Assembly: GCF_014698235.1 (NCBI RefSeq)
Contig: NZ_JACJSP010000004.1
Location: 186,001-250,000, forward strand
Direction of reading: 5' to 3'
Length of the DNA: 64,000 nucleotides
DNA from: Limnothrix sp. FACHB-406
GTDB lineage: Bacteria > Cyanobacteriota > Cyanobacteriia > CACIAM-69d
This document shows, piece after piece, positions 53,671 through 63,197 of this stretch. Position 1 is the stretch's first letter. The number at the start of each line of letters is the position of its first letter. The notes beneath the pieces were generated by a model. The model ran no database searches and was not told where the DNA came from. It worked only from the letters and a program-made list of their open reading frames with translations. A program made the translations under genes and the position numbers.

Positions 53671-54006
53671 GAAATAAACTCTCCCTTCTAATTCCTCTTC
53701 TAACGCACATTCTTCTAAGAGTAAAATATCGTCGATCGCCACTGAAACGGCTACCCGGCGGCTAACTTCAACCAGTCCAGGCATTTTCAGACCTGCTTTG
53801 ACTCGATCATAGGCAAATCCCGCCATCGTAGATACATCATGGGTTAACGTCACCCGATTCGCGTCAGCAGCCCAAGCCAAAACAGCAGGATCATCCGCGC
53901 CCGACAAGCCCACATCTTGAACTCGCTCAATATCTATGGCGGTATTGCGCCGTAAAATACCGCGCACAATCTGATTATTGAAATTTTCGTCCGCAAGAAA
54001 CTTCAT
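53656..54006 (-). CDS. DUF5615 PIN-like toxin
   Basis: 116 residues. N-terminal MKFLADENFNNQIVRGIL with conserved acidic Asp6/Glu7, then VGLSGADDPAVLAWAADANRVTLTHDVSTM. This is the DUF5615 family, a compact PIN-like nuclease fold usually paired with DUF433 antitoxins. Predicted RNase. Begins 14 nt after the DUF433 gene. Its last 15 bases overlap, on the opposite strand, the HepT remnant. Confidence 0.88.
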   Translation of the reverse strand: MKFLADENFNNQIVRGILRRNTAIDIERVQDVGLSGADDPAVLAWAADANRVTLTHDVSTMAGFAYDRVKAGLKMPGLVEVSRRVAVSVAIDDILLLEECALEEELEGRVYFLPLR

Positions 54007-54020
54007 ACTTTAGAAGTGAA

Positions 54021-54350
54021 TTAGTGATTCATCTGTCGCGCCAGCAGCCGATCGCGCAAACCCACTGGGTTATCAGTTGCTTCAATTCTTTGCTGTACTG
54101 TTACCGCCAAATTAGATCGCGATCGCAAATAGTCATCAACTTCCGATCGATGTCGCAAATAATATCCCAACACAGAATAGATATCAGCCAACTGAAGCGA
54201 AGGATATTGCTCTTGAATCTCCTCAGCTAAATTGCCTTCTAGAAATGCCAAAATTATTGTGTCCAATGTCACGCGGGTTCCTCCCACGCGAATGACACCT
54301 GTAGCATCAATGGCTAAAGGAACGGTTTCTGTCACTGGCATAATTAACAT
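54021..54350 (-). CDS. DUF433 antitoxin
   Basis: 109 residues. DUF433 winged-helix features: VIRVGGTRVTLDTIILAFLEGNLAEEI, QYPSLQLADIYSVLGYYLRHRSEVDDYL. Predicted to bind its own promoter and neutralise the downstream DUF5615 toxin. ATG at 54350 has a strong AGGAGG Shine-Dalgarno seven bases upstream. First gene of the toxin-antitoxin pair. Confidence 0.9.
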   Translation of the reverse strand: MLIMPVTETVPLAIDATGVIRVGGTRVTLDTIILAFLEGNLAEEIQEQYPSLQLADIYSVLGYYLRHRSEVDDYLRSRSNLAVTVQQRIEATDNPVGLRDRLLARQMNH

Positions 54351-54600
54351 CTCAAAGCCTCCTAATTGATTGGTTTATTTGCTAAGCGCAATTTCTACAT
54401 AAGGGTTCGGTAGCTTTGGAGATCAAAATTTAATTTATAGCGATCAATGTCGTTGCCCTCACAGTACCTGCATCCTTGATTTGGGATTAGTCCGGTAGCT
54501 GTGCGATCGCGAATCTGCATCAACTTCACTGGCAAAATCGGCAATATTGACATGCGTCACTTTGAGCGAAACGGTAAGCTTGGTGGTCTTAACAATCCAG

Positions 54601-56505
54601 TTAAATGGCTTCTTGGATTGCTTCACTGGCAAGGGGCAACTCCTCCACGGAAGGCAGCCGCTCAATCGTGAATTCGGGCTTGCGAGATCCGGCCAAACTT
54701 TGCAGGAGCTTCGGCTTGGGATCATGGAGTAAATAGATGAGCCGATCGCCCGCTAACCATGGGTCGTGGGCAGAAACCACCATCAGCCGATCGTCCCGAG
54801 CAATCAACAATGGAATTAATTCTCCGGTGCGAATCAGGGCCGTGAGATGGGCATGTTGCAAGTCTAAATCGGTTGATCGCATGATCGTTTCCCCGAGTTT
54901 GACCGCCCGATCGCTCACCAATTGATTCCACTCCTTGAGGCTGCGTTGGGTAGCAAAGGCGGGTTGCACCTTGCTGCTGCGTTTGGCTTGGCCGTTGCCG
55001 TTGCTGTTCTCTTCGGTGGGAACGGCGGCCAAGACCCGAGGCGGGGCGAATTCTTCGGCGGCGCGTTGGGCCAAAACCGCATTCACTTCCCCATTGCTGG
55101 TGGCCGCGAGGAACGTTCCCACGGACTCCAAACCGGCCGCTTCCAAAACGGCCGTGTCGAGGGCGCTGCTGGAAAAAACACGGAATCCGGCGCTTTCGGC
55201 TTGCTTGCAGGCTTCCGGGTCGGTTTCCACAATCGCCACCGCTTCCCCGCGATCGGCAAACAGCCGCGCCACCAGCAATCCAACAGGCGTGGCCCCGGCG
55301 ATCGCGATGCCGCGCCGTTCCGTGGAGGTTAACCGCAACCAATCGGCTACCCAGCCCGCCGTCAGGCCTTGGGCGGTGACCGTGGTGGCGATCGTCAAAA
55401 ACACCAAGGCTTTAATGGACTCGCCGCCGGTAATGCCCCCTTGGGTCAACAAAATCGAGAACAGGGAGGCCACGGACGCGGAAACAATTCCCTTGGGAGC
55501 CACCCAACCGGCAAATAGTTTTTGTCGCCAATTAAAGTCGCTACCGGCGGTGCAAAGCCACACGTTCAGCGGGCGCACCACCAACATCAACACCAAAACG
55601 GCAGCCAAACCACCCCAACCAAGGGTGAAAACGCTGGCCAGGGAGAGGTCTGCCGCCAACAGCACAAACAGGACGGAGATGGCCAGCAGGGTCAGTTGCC
55701 CTTTGAAGCGGCGCAGGGTGCGGGCTTCCGGCAGCTCAGCGGCCCGGAGAACAATGCCTGCAATAACCACTGCCATCAGGCCGGATTCGCTGGCGGTTTG
55801 TTGCGACAGGCTATATAGACCCCAGGCTCCGGCCAAAACGGTTAAATTCCGAAGGTCATCGGAAAGGAAGGGGGCCCGCCGCAGGAAGGCGGCGATCGCC
55901 CAGCCGCCCAACCCACCGATCAAACTGCCGGATCCCAAGCGCCATAACATGCCGGCCAGGATGGCGCTGGGGTCGCCCCCGCCGTCGATGATGATGTCGA
56001 GGACAACGACGGCCAGGATCGCCCCGATCGGGTCAATTAATACGCCTTCGCTTTCGAGAAGGGCTGAAACCTGCCGATCGACTTGAATATTTTTCAGCAG
56101 GGGGCCGATGACCGTGGGCCCGGTCACCACCACCAGGGAGGAGTAGAGCAGAGCGATCGGCCAAGGAAACTCCGCTAACCAGTGGGCTGCCATGCCGCCG
56201 CCCGCAAAGGAAACCAACGTCCCGATCGTCACCAGATTGCGCAGGCTGCCGGAGACTTTGCCCACATCGCGCAACTCCAGGCCCAGACCCCCTTCAAACA
56301 AAATGAGGGCCACTGCCAAGGAAACGATCGCCTCCAGGGCTGGCCCCAACTGTTGCGGGTCGATCGCCCCGAGGCCGCTGCGACCCAGGCTAATTCCAAA
56401 CACCAGCAGGCAAACGATGCCGGGCAGCCGCAACCAGGCCGCCACAATTTGGGCCCCGATGCCCACCAAAACGGCCAGGATGAGGGTTTGGGCAATCTCA
56501 GCCAC
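54601..56505 (-). CDS. CPA1-type cation:proton antiporter with RCK/TrkA-N domain
   Basis: 634 residues. About twelve membrane helices (residues 5-390) of the Na+/H+ exchanger fold; the acidic motif VLIDPIGAILAVVVLDI includes the ion-binding Asp. After the last helix comes a Rossmann-fold RCK/TrkA-N domain (IAIAGATPVGLLVARLFADRGEAVAIVETDP) and a TrkA-C-like tail. It should export Na+ or K+ in exchange for protons in the plasma membrane, gated by NAD(H) or another nucleotide. Starts with GTG. Monocistronic. Confidence 0.9.
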   Translation of the reverse strand: MAEIAQTLILAVLVGIGAQIVAAWLRLPGIVCLLVFGISLGRSGLGAIDPQQLGPALEAIVSLAVALILFEGGLGLELRDVGKVSGSLRNLVTIGTLVSFAGGGMAAHWLAEFPWPIALLYSSLVVVTGPTVIGPLLKNIQVDRQVSALLESEGVLIDPIGAILAVVVLDIIIDGGGDPSAILAGMLWRLGSGSLIGGLGGWAIAAFLRRAPFLSDDLRNLTVLAGAWGLYSLSQQTASESGLMAVVIAGIVLRAAELPEARTLRRFKGQLTLLAISVLFVLLAADLSLASVFTLGWGGLAAVLVLMLVVRPLNVWLCTAGSDFNWRQKLFAGWVAPKGIVSASVASLFSILLTQGGITGGESIKALVFLTIATTVTAQGLTAGWVADWLRLTSTERRGIAIAGATPVGLLVARLFADRGEAVAIVETDPEACKQAESAGFRVFSSSALDTAVLEAAGLESVGTFLAATSNGEVNAVLAQRAAEEFAPPRVLAAVPTEENSNGNGQAKRSSKVQPAFATQRSLKEWNQLVSDRAVKLGETIMRSTDLDLQHAHLTALIRTGELIPLLIARDDRLMVVSAHDPWLAGDRLIYLLHDPKPKLLQSLAGSRKPEFTIERLPSVEELPLASEAIQEAI

Positions 56506-56847
56506 AGTCGCCTCCCGCGCGATCGCCCCGAGGATGGGGATCGCGGCTGTCTTGGGTCACAATTCCCTGACGTTTGCCGAGGATGCCATATCCCGCGAGA
56601 TGCCCCGCGAGGTGCCCCGCGAACCGGTAATGCTGTGAATTGAAGGGCAACAGCAACAGCGCCATCGGGCGCAAGAACTCAGTAAAAAGCCTCGCCTGCT
56701 CTCCCCCTCATGCTTGTGTTGAGGGTGTTTTGGACAAAACTAGGGAGTTGGATTGGGAGCAATCGAGAACCTCCCAAGGCGGGGACGGCCAAAACCGCTT
56801 GTGGGCCAGTATATCGCAGGGGCCCCCGGGGCCCCTGAAGGTGATCT

Positions 56848-58203
56848 TTATCGGCCAATGCCCACGTAGTGGAAGCCTGCGGCCTCCAAAGCTGCCCGAT
56901 CGAGGAAGTTTCGACCATCAACCACCGTGGGATTGTGCATGGCTTTGGCCATCTTGGCGTAATCCAGGGTGCGGAATTGTTCCCATTCCGTGACAATCAC
57001 CAGCGCGTCGCAACCATCCGCCAGCAGTTCGGGATCGGTTTCCACATAGACGTTGGAGAGGCCGTGGCGCATTCCGGTTTGGGAAACGATCGGGTCGTAG
57101 GCCTTCACCTTCGCGCCCAGGCGGCTGAGTTGTTCAATCAAAATCAGGGACGGTGCATCGCGCATGTCGTCCGTGTCGGGCTTGAAGGTGAGGCCCAACA
57201 GGCCGATCGTCTTGCCCTTCAGGATCTTGAGGGTCTGTTGCAACTTCTCGATCGCGATCGCCCGTTGCCGTTGGTTCACGTTCACCGCCGCCTTCAGCAG
57301 TTCCGCATCGTAACCATAGTCACTGGCCGTATGCACCAGGGCGGACACATCCTTCGGGAAACAGGAACCACCCCAGCCAATCCCCGCATTCAAGAACTTG
57401 GGGCCAATCCGCGAATCTAAGCCAATGCCCTTGGCCACTTGGGTCACATCGGCCCCCACCCGATCGCAGATATTGGCCACTTCGTTGATGAAGCTAATCT
57501 TGGTGGCCAAGAATGCATTGGCCGCATATTTCACCATTTCCGCCGAGGCCAAATCCGTCGTGACGATCGGCACCGGAGGCAGAGCTTGGTTTTCTGCGAA
57601 GTCACGCCGGACGATCGGGTCATACAACTCGCTCATCATCCCCAGGGCCTTGGGGTCATTGCTGCCCAACACGATCCGATCGGGGTTGAAGGTGTCGTAA
57701 ATGGCCGAGCCTTCCCGCAAAAATTCTGGATTGCTGACCACCGCAAAGGCCGGCTCCGGTTGGCCCGGCGAATTTTCCTTAAAGGAATCGAGCACGATGG
57801 TGCGCACCCAGTCCCCCGAGCCGATCGGCACCGTGGACTTATTCACAATTACCTTATAGTTGCTGCCACTCTTCAGGCTAGTGCCAATGCCCCGGGCCAC
57901 CGCTTCCACATAGCGCGTGTCACTTTCCCCCGTGGGGAGGGGCGGCGTGCCCACGGCAATGAAGAGGATGTCGCTTTGATCAACCCCGGAAGCCAGGTCG
58001 CTGGTGAACTCGATCGTCCCCTCCGTCATGGCCGCCTGCATCAATTCCGACAGACCCGGCTCATAAATCGGGGATTGCCCCGACTTCATCAGCTTCACCT
58101 TTTCCTCGTTGTTGTCTACGCAGGTGACATGGTGGCCCGTGCGCGCCAAGCAAACTCCGGTTACCAAGCCCACGTAGCCCGTTCCAATTACACAAACACG
58201 CAT
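56848..58203 (-). CDS. ugd: UDP-glucose 6-dehydrogenase
   Basis: Oxidises UDP-glucose to UDP-glucuronate with two NAD+. 451 residues from the ATG at 58203, preceded by a GAAGGTGA Shine-Dalgarno; an upstream in-frame extension is not family-like. NAD-binding VCVIGTGYVGLVTG, NPEFLREGSAIYD, LAVTKISF-like Lys region and the catalytic cysteine in GIGWGGSCFPKDVSAL. The product is the substrate of the decarboxylase encoded immediately upstream on the same strand, so both likely supply UDP-glucuronate and UDP-xylose for surface polysaccharide. Confidence 0.97.
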   Translation of the reverse strand: MRVCVIGTGYVGLVTGVCLARTGHHVTCVDNNEEKVKLMKSGQSPIYEPGLSELMQAAMTEGTIEFTSDLASGVDQSDILFIAVGTPPLPTGESDTRYVEAVARGIGTSLKSGSNYKVIVNKSTVPIGSGDWVRTIVLDSFKENSPGQPEPAFAVVSNPEFLREGSAIYDTFNPDRIVLGSNDPKALGMMSELYDPIVRRDFAENQALPPVPIVTTDLASAEMVKYAANAFLATKISFINEVANICDRVGADVTQVAKGIGLDSRIGPKFLNAGIGWGGSCFPKDVSALVHTASDYGYDAELLKAAVNVNQRQRAIAIEKLQQTLKILKGKTIGLLGLTFKPDTDDMRDAPSLILIEQLSRLGAKVKAYDPIVSQTGMRHGLSNVYVETDPELLADGCDALVIVTEWEQFRTLDYAKMAKAMHNPTVVDGRNFLDRAALEAAGFHYVGIGR

Positions 58204-58409
58204 AAATTCACCTTCTGTACAAGTGGAGTCCTTACAAGTTGGGGCGATCGGCAACCATTCAGCCGCATCCGGGCCAAATGGTGCAGACAAACTGAGATCC
58301 GTATTCCCTGGAGCCTGGCATCAGTCCGGTTGATTGCGACCGCCCGGATGGTTTCTGGCCCGGATGGTTCCTGGATGGTTTTGAGACGCTGCCTGTTCCA
58401 ACTTGCCCC

Positions 58410-59348
58410 TTAGGCTTCAGCGGTAATCCGTTGGCGGAAGTCCTCGATCGTCTTTTGTAATCCTTCTTCGAGGGGCACGGTTGGCTCCCAACCCAGCCAC
58501 AGCTTGGCGCGGGTAATGTCGGGACGGCGGCGGCGCGGATCGTCCTGGGGCAGGGGTTTATAGTCAATTTCCACGCCGGAACCCACCTGGGCTTGGACGG
58601 CTTTGGCCAGCTCCAAAATGGTGTATTCCCCGGGGTTGCCGAGGTTAACGGGGCCAGTGTGGTCGGGATTGTTCATCATCCGAATCAACCCATCCACCAA
58701 ATCCGACACGTAACAGAAACTGCGGGTTTGGGAGCCGTCTCCATAAATGGTCAGGGGCTGGCCACGCAGGGCTTGCACAATGAAGTTGCTGACCACGCGC
58801 CCATCGTTTTCCAACATCCGAGTTCCGTAGGTGTTGAAAATACGCACCACGCGGATGTCTACGCCGTTTTGGCGGTGATAGTCAAAGGTGAGGGTTTCGG
58901 CAATCCGTTTGCCTTCGTCGTAGCAACTGCGGATCCCGATCGGGTTGACGTTGCCCCGATAGTCTTCGCTTTGGGGATGGACTTCTGGATCGCCGTAGAC
59001 TTCGGAGGTGGAGGCCAGCAGGAACCGGGCTTTGACCCGTTTGGCCAAGCCCAGCATGTTCATGGTCCCGATCGCGTTGGTTTTAACGGTTTTGACGGGA
59101 TTGTATTGGTAGTGCACCGGAGAGGCAGGACAGGCCAGGTGATAAACCTGATCCACTTCCAGCCGAATAGCTTCGGTAATATCGTGGCGGACGAGTTCAA
59201 AGTTCGGGTGGCCCAGCCAATGAACGATGTTGCGCTTGTGGCCGGTGTAGAAATTGTCGAGGCAAATGACCTCATGACCGGCGTTCATTAGCCGATCGAT
59301 CAAGTGCGAACCGATGAAGCCCGCGCCTCCGGTGACGAGGATTCTCAT
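58410..59348 (-). CDS. UDP-glucuronate decarboxylase (UDP-xylose synthase)
   Basis: SDR-family enzyme that converts UDP-glucuronate to UDP-xylose. 312 residues. Rossmann motif [12 protein letters not shown]; catalytic Ser in [16 protein letters not shown] and Tyr-x3-Lys in [11 protein letters not shown], which is the UXS form of the motif; [22 protein letters not shown] is also characteristic. Transcribed before ugd, 206 nt apart, likely as an operon. Confidence 0.95.
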   Translation of the reverse strand: MRILVTGGAGFIGSHLIDRLMNAGHEVICLDNFYTGHKRNIVHWLGHPNFELVRHDITEAIRLEVDQVYHLACPASPVHYQYNPVKTVKTNAIGTMNMLGLAKRVKARFLLASTSEVYGDPEVHPQSEDYRGNVNPIGIRSCYDEGKRIAETLTFDYHRQNGVDIRVVRIFNTYGTRMLENDGRVVSNFIVQALRGQPLTIYGDGSQTRSFCYVSDLVDGLIRMMNNPDHTGPVNLGNPGEYTILELAKAVQAQVGSGVEIDYKPLPQDDPRRRRPDITRAKLWLGWEPTVPLEEGLQKTIEDFRQRITAEA

Positions 59349-59440
59349 GGCAACGTTGCGCTAGGGGGTTTGAAATCCCCAATAACCTAGCACCTGGGAT
59401 GAGGCGTTGGGTGTGTGGTGATGGATTTTCAAGGAATCGG

Positions 59441-59473
59441 GCGCGATCAAGGCGCGATCAAGGCGCGATCGGG
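59441..59473. repeat. 11-bp tandem repeat, three copies
   Basis: GCGCGATCAAG twice, then GCGCGATCGGG, in the gap upstream of the UDP-glucuronate decarboxylase gene. Confidence 0.9.
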
Positions 59474-59532
59474 TTGGTGGGCGCTGATCCCTGAGGCAAA
59501 TCTTTAGCTGGCTGATGAAATCGAAGTCTTTC

Positions 59533-60684
59533 CTAGTCTTCAAACCAAGCACTACGCCAAGCGGATTCGGCGGAGGCGATCGCTTGGCGATGTTGCACCT
59601 TCTCGTAGCGGGTGCGGAGTTGATCAAGCTGCTCCAGCACCTGTTGAATCGCGGCCCGCTGGGGCTTCAGGTCGGGGTTGCTAAAGTGAATTTCCGAGAG
59701 ACGCAAATGCACGGCCACCAGGCGGGTGGCTCCGTCGTTGTCGTTGTCGGAATCGTCATCGCCTTCGCCTTGCATGATCAGCTCAATCAGATTAGGCGAG
59801 TTGCCGGTGAAGTCGTCGAAGTCTCCCTTTGCGGCAATGTCCAGCATGGCGGGCGGGAGTTTGCGGGGCAAAATGCCGGCCGAGCGCAATAGCTCGTTGG
59901 CCTGATGGGATTGGGCCCGAAGGGTGTTGTTGGTGAGCTTTTCGCGCGATCGATGCCATTGCAGCACGCGGCTGGGGTGGGTTGCCAGCGTTGCCAGCAC
60001 TTCGGGCATTCCAGCATCCAGGTCGATCGCTGGGGGCCGGGGTTCGGGATCTGACTCCGGTTCTGAGTCGGCTGCTTCCTCTGGGTCGGCTGCTAGATCG
60101 TCGTCATCGCGCCCTGAGGATGAGTTGGCGTTGGATGAGTTCGCGTTTCGGGGGCGATCGCTCGTTTCGTCGTCAGCATCTTCAGGATCTTCAGCGTCGT
60201 CCGCATCATCCCCCTCCAGCTCGATCGACTCAATATTGACCAACGAGTTAAAAGCCGCCGCCAGAGCCGCCGCCATTTCAGCGGTGCTGGGGCCCTCGTT
60301 GTCTTCGTTGTCTGCCCCGTTGGCCGAACGGCGACCGCTGGATTTGGGTCGATCGATCGCCTCCACCTTCACAATCCGCTGTTTTCGCTCGGGCTTGGGA
60401 ATGGGTAAGGCCAGGTTTTGTGCCAACTGTTCAGACAGGTCGCGGGCCAACTGTCGCAGGGCCTGCTGTAGGTTTTGGCGCTCCATGAAAGGCAGGGCCA
60501 AAAACCGCTCAGGATACTTATGGGTACAGATGCGGTAGCTGGCCAAAATCAACTGCTGACCGGCGGCGGCTCCCAAGGTGCGCAGATAGCTCAAATCCGC
60601 CTCGTATAAGGACTCCGCCAGCGATCGAGACCGATCGCTCAGCTCCGCCAATTCTTGCTCCAGTCGATGAATCGGGTCGGTCAC
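59533..60684 (-). CDS. Uncharacterised acidic cyanobacterial protein
   Basis: About 383 residues from a GTG at 60684 with a GAAGAGG Shine-Dalgarno about ten bases upstream; a TTG at 60729 would add 15. The N-terminal 100 residues are helical (HRLEQELAELSDRSRSLAESLYEADLSYLRTLG), the centre (about 150-235) is extremely acidic (Asp/Glu/Ser-rich, disordered), and the C-terminal 140 residues are again structured (HFSNPDLKPQRAAIQQVLEQLDQL). Similar proteins exist widely in cyanobacteria to my knowledge, without function. No membrane segment. Confidence 0.6.
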   Translation of the reverse strand: MTDPIHRLEQELAELSDRSRSLAESLYEADLSYLRTLGAAAGQQLILASYRICTHKYPERFLALPFMERQNLQQALRQLARDLSEQLAQNLALPIPKPERKQRIVKVEAIDRPKSSGRRSANGADNEDNEGPSTAEMAAALAAAFNSLVNIESIELEGDDADDAEDPEDADDETSDRPRNANSSNANSSSGRDDDDLAADPEEAADSEPESDPEPRPPAIDLDAGMPEVLATLATHPSRVLQWHRSREKLTNNTLRAQSHQANELLRSAGILPRKLPPAMLDIAAKGDFDDFTGNSPNLIELIMQGEGDDDSDNDNDGATRLVAVHLRLSEIHFSNPDLKPQRAAIQQVLEQLDQLRTRYEKVQHRQAIASAESAWRSAWFED

Positions 60685-60723
60685 GGGTGGTTTCGCCTCT
60701 TCTCTCTGCACCAGTTCAAATTC

Positions 60724-60819
60724 GTGCAAATTCTTACGTGCAAATTTTTACGCACAAATTCTTACGCACAAATTTTTATGCAAATCCCACTGCGCAAATT
60801 TCACCGCGCAAATTCAGGC
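60724..60819. repeat. 14-bp degenerate tandem repeat, seven copies
   Basis: Consensus GCGCAAATTCTTAC, seven head-to-tail copies, mostly 14 bp, one 12 bp. It lies immediately upstream of the acidic-protein gene and so covers its promoter. CAATTTGC-type echoes continue to about 60865. Confidence 0.85.
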
Positions 60820-61090
60820 TACATAAACTCAAATCTGCGGCAATTTGCAGCAATTTGCACAAGCTCAAACAAATCCAATCTTTCAAACCAGGCTGAACAG
60901 TAAACCAGGCTGAACCAGACCAAAATTAGGAACGATCGCCCCAATAGCACCAAAGGCACAGCCACAGATCGTTCGGACGGTTGCGCGATCGATCGGGCCA
61001 TGCCTTCGGGTTTAATTCAGCCGTTGGGGCGACAAGCCGGACAAAACCGCCTTCCCCACAAATCGGATGGGCCATCCAGCCCCAGCCGTC
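60820..61090. other. Gap downstream of tsf
   Basis: Mixed sequence with echoes of the 14-bp repeat and no gene. No terminator is evident after tsf. Confidence 0.5.
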
Positions 61091-61750
61091 CTATTTGTTG
61101 CCGGTTTGGGCAGCCACTTCCTCAGCGAAGTTGCTTTCTCGCTTCTCGATGCCTTCACCCAACACAAAGCGCTGGAAACGACGAACTTGGATGTTTTCCC
61201 CAATCTTCGCGATCGATTCCTTGATCAGTTCTTCCACGGTCTTGCTTTGGTCGCGGATGAACGGCTGAGGCAGCAAGCACAGCTCTTCCAGACGCTTCTT
61301 AATCCGACCATCAACAATCTTTTCTTTCAGTTGCTCGGGCTTGCCGGCCAAGTCTTCGCGACCCATTTCGATCGCCTTTTCGCGGGCCACCACTGCCTCA
61401 GAAATTTCCGAAGTCGAAATGAACTCCACATTCGGACAAGCGGCAATTTGCATGGCGATGTTGCGCACCAGCTCCCGGAATTCATCGCGCTTGGCCACAA
61501 AGTCCGTTTCGCAGTTCACTTCCACCAGCACGCCGATCCGACCGCCGGTGTGGATGTATGCATCAACCAGCCCTTCAGCGGCAACGCGGCCCGCTTTCTT
61601 GCCAGCGGAGGCGATGCCCTTTTGGCGCAGCCATTCGGTGGCCTTTTCGATGTCGCCGTTGTTTTCTGCCAGGGCTTTTTTGCAGTCCATCATGCCCGCG
61701 CCGGTACGTTCGCGCAGGTCTTTAACCAGCTTTGCCGAAATCTCTGCCAT
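61091..61750 (-). CDS. tsf: Elongation factor Ts
   Basis: Nucleotide-exchange factor for EF-Tu. 219 residues, the short cyanobacterial/chloroplast form. N-terminal [21 protein letters not shown] and [10 protein letters not shown] are the two family signatures; [18 protein letters not shown] closes the protein. A GAGG Shine-Dalgarno precedes the ATG. Conserved rpsB-tsf order, but with a 435-nt spacer. Confidence 0.98.
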   Translation of the reverse strand: MAEISAKLVKDLRERTGAGMMDCKKALAENNGDIEKATEWLRQKGIASAGKKAGRVAAEGLVDAYIHTGGRIGVLVEVNCETDFVAKRDEFRELVRNIAMQIAACPNVEFISTSEISEAVVAREKAIEMGREDLAGKPEQLKEKIVDGRIKKRLEELCLLPQPFIRDQSKTVEELIKESIAKIGENIQVRRFQRFVLGEGIEKRESNFAEEVAAQTGNK

Positions 61751-62185
61751 GGGGCCCTCGTTACCTAAGCGTTTGCAAGCGTTGTCGTGAACTGTGCAGC
61801 AGTTATTTGCCGTTGATTGTAAAACCTGACGAGTCAGGACGGGGTTAAGCTTGCCCTAACCCGGCTCGCCCGATCGACATCAACTTAATGAACTGAGCTG
61901 AAAATGTGCTGAGCTGAACCGAGACGAATGAACCGAAGAAGCGACGGAAACTAGGACAGTTAATTGAGCCAAAGCTTGGTGAGCCAAGGCCTGGTGAGCC
62001 AAGGCCTGGTGAGCCAAAATCTGGCGGTGTTTGATCCGGCTCGATCGACCAGCGCCGACCCTTGCGACCTGGCCGATCGATCCAGACAGTGGCTCAAGCA
62101 GTGATTTCAACGCCTGACTTCTTCGGATCTCGCAGCGGAAGAATCAGAATTTTGCCGATCCGAGGACAAGTCTTGAAGACAGACC
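61751..62185. other. rpsB-tsf spacer with a tandem repeat
   Basis: Unusually long spacer in a conserved operon. It contains three copies of a 15-bp unit (C/T)(C/T)TGGTGAGCCAAGG at 61975-62019 and GAACTGAGCTGAA-like echoes near 61890-61920. No gene or clear terminator. Confidence 0.6.
61975..62019. repeat. 15-bp tandem repeat, three copies
   Basis: CTTGGTGAGCCAAGG, CCTGGTGAGCCAAGG, CCTGGTGAGCCAAAA. Each unit is itself a small palindrome (CTTGG...CCAAG). Confidence 0.9.
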
Positions 62186-62953
62186 TTAGGCTTCGGTGCT
62201 TTCTTCTTCTTCGTACTCTTCTGCGTCGTAGTCGTACTCTTCGTCGAAGGCTTCGTCTTCGCTATCCAATTGACCGTGGCGACCTTCATAGATCGCGTCG
62301 GCCAGCTTGCCGATGATCAGCTTGATCGATCGAATTGCGTCGTCGTTGGCGGGAATGGGCACATCCACCGTATCGGGATCGCAGTTGGTGTCCAGCAGCG
62401 CCACGATCGGGATCCCCAGCTTCACGCACTCTTGCACGGCGTTGTATTCCCGACGTTGGTCAACCATGACCACGATGTCGGGCAGCTTGCGCATGTGCTT
62501 AATGCCGTTCAGGTACTTTTGCAGCTTGGCCATTTCGCGGCGCAGCACCGAAGCTTCCTTCTTGGGCAGCAGGTCAAGACCGCCGGTTTCTTCGCGGCGC
62601 TCCAGTTCCTTCAGCCGATCGGCCCGGCTCTTGATCGTGGTCCAGTTGGTGAGCATCCCGCCCAACCAACGCTGGTTCACATAGAAACTGCCGCAACGGC
62701 TAGCCTCTTGGGCCACGATGCCAGCAGCTTGGCGCTTGGTGCCCACAAACAGCACGCGCTTGCCTTGCTCGGAGGCTTCGCGCAGAAATTGATAGGCATA
62801 TTCCATGCACTGGGCGGTTTGCACCAGGTCAATGATATGCACGCCGTTGCGAGCCGCGAAGATGTAGGGCGACATCTTGGGGTTCCAGCGGCTGGCCTGG
62901 TGTCCAAAGTGAACACCAGCATCGAGCATTTGGGTAAGGGATACGACTGCCAT
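62186..62953 (-). CDS. rpsB: 30S ribosomal protein S2
   Basis: 255 residues from the ATG at 62953, with an AGGAGA Shine-Dalgarno upstream; an in-frame extension is not conserved. [38 protein letters not shown] and [27 protein letters not shown] are typical S2 segments. The last 30 residues are an acidic Asp/Glu/Tyr tail, as in other cyanobacterial S2 proteins. First gene of rpsB-tsf. Confidence 0.98.
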   Translation of the reverse strand: MAVVSLTQMLDAGVHFGHQASRWNPKMSPYIFAARNGVHIIDLVQTAQCMEYAYQFLREASEQGKRVLFVGTKRQAAGIVAQEASRCGSFYVNQRWLGGMLTNWTTIKSRADRLKELERREETGGLDLLPKKEASVLRREMAKLQKYLNGIKHMRKLPDIVVMVDQRREYNAVQECVKLGIPIVALLDTNCDPDTVDVPIPANDDAIRSIKLIIGKLADAIYEGRHGQLDSEDEAFDEEYDYDAEEYEEEESTEA

Positions 62954-63197
62954 GGTTGGCGATTTCTCCTGATATTCGGGTTTATCCTCCATCCAGCGAG
63001 CGATTTTGCAGAAGGCGAAAGGCTGACTAGCTCAGGGTTTGCGACCTTGGCTTCGGCTCTTTGGCAACCAACAAAACACCCGAAACGCTGGATGTGCGTT
63101 TTAGAGAGCTTGACTAGGGTATCACGGGGGGTGCGATCGCGATATTCTTTTGCAAGCGTCCGCTGAGGCGCAAGGCCGATTCCCTAAGGATGCCCCC

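Noticed and set aside
54459-54600. Minus-strand protein-like stretch (KLTVSLKVTHVNIADFASE) after the antiporter gene
   Set aside because: It is open only because it runs out of the antiporter gene in the wrong frame; no start, no Shine-Dalgarno and no known family.
60724-60819. CRISPR array
   Set aside because: Units are 14 bp, contiguous and degenerate, with no spacers and no cas genes.
60655-60903. Plus-strand open frame of 82 codons across the 14-bp repeats
   Set aside because: Its residues simply reflect the repeat (K/F/R/A iterations) and the antisense of the acidic-protein start.
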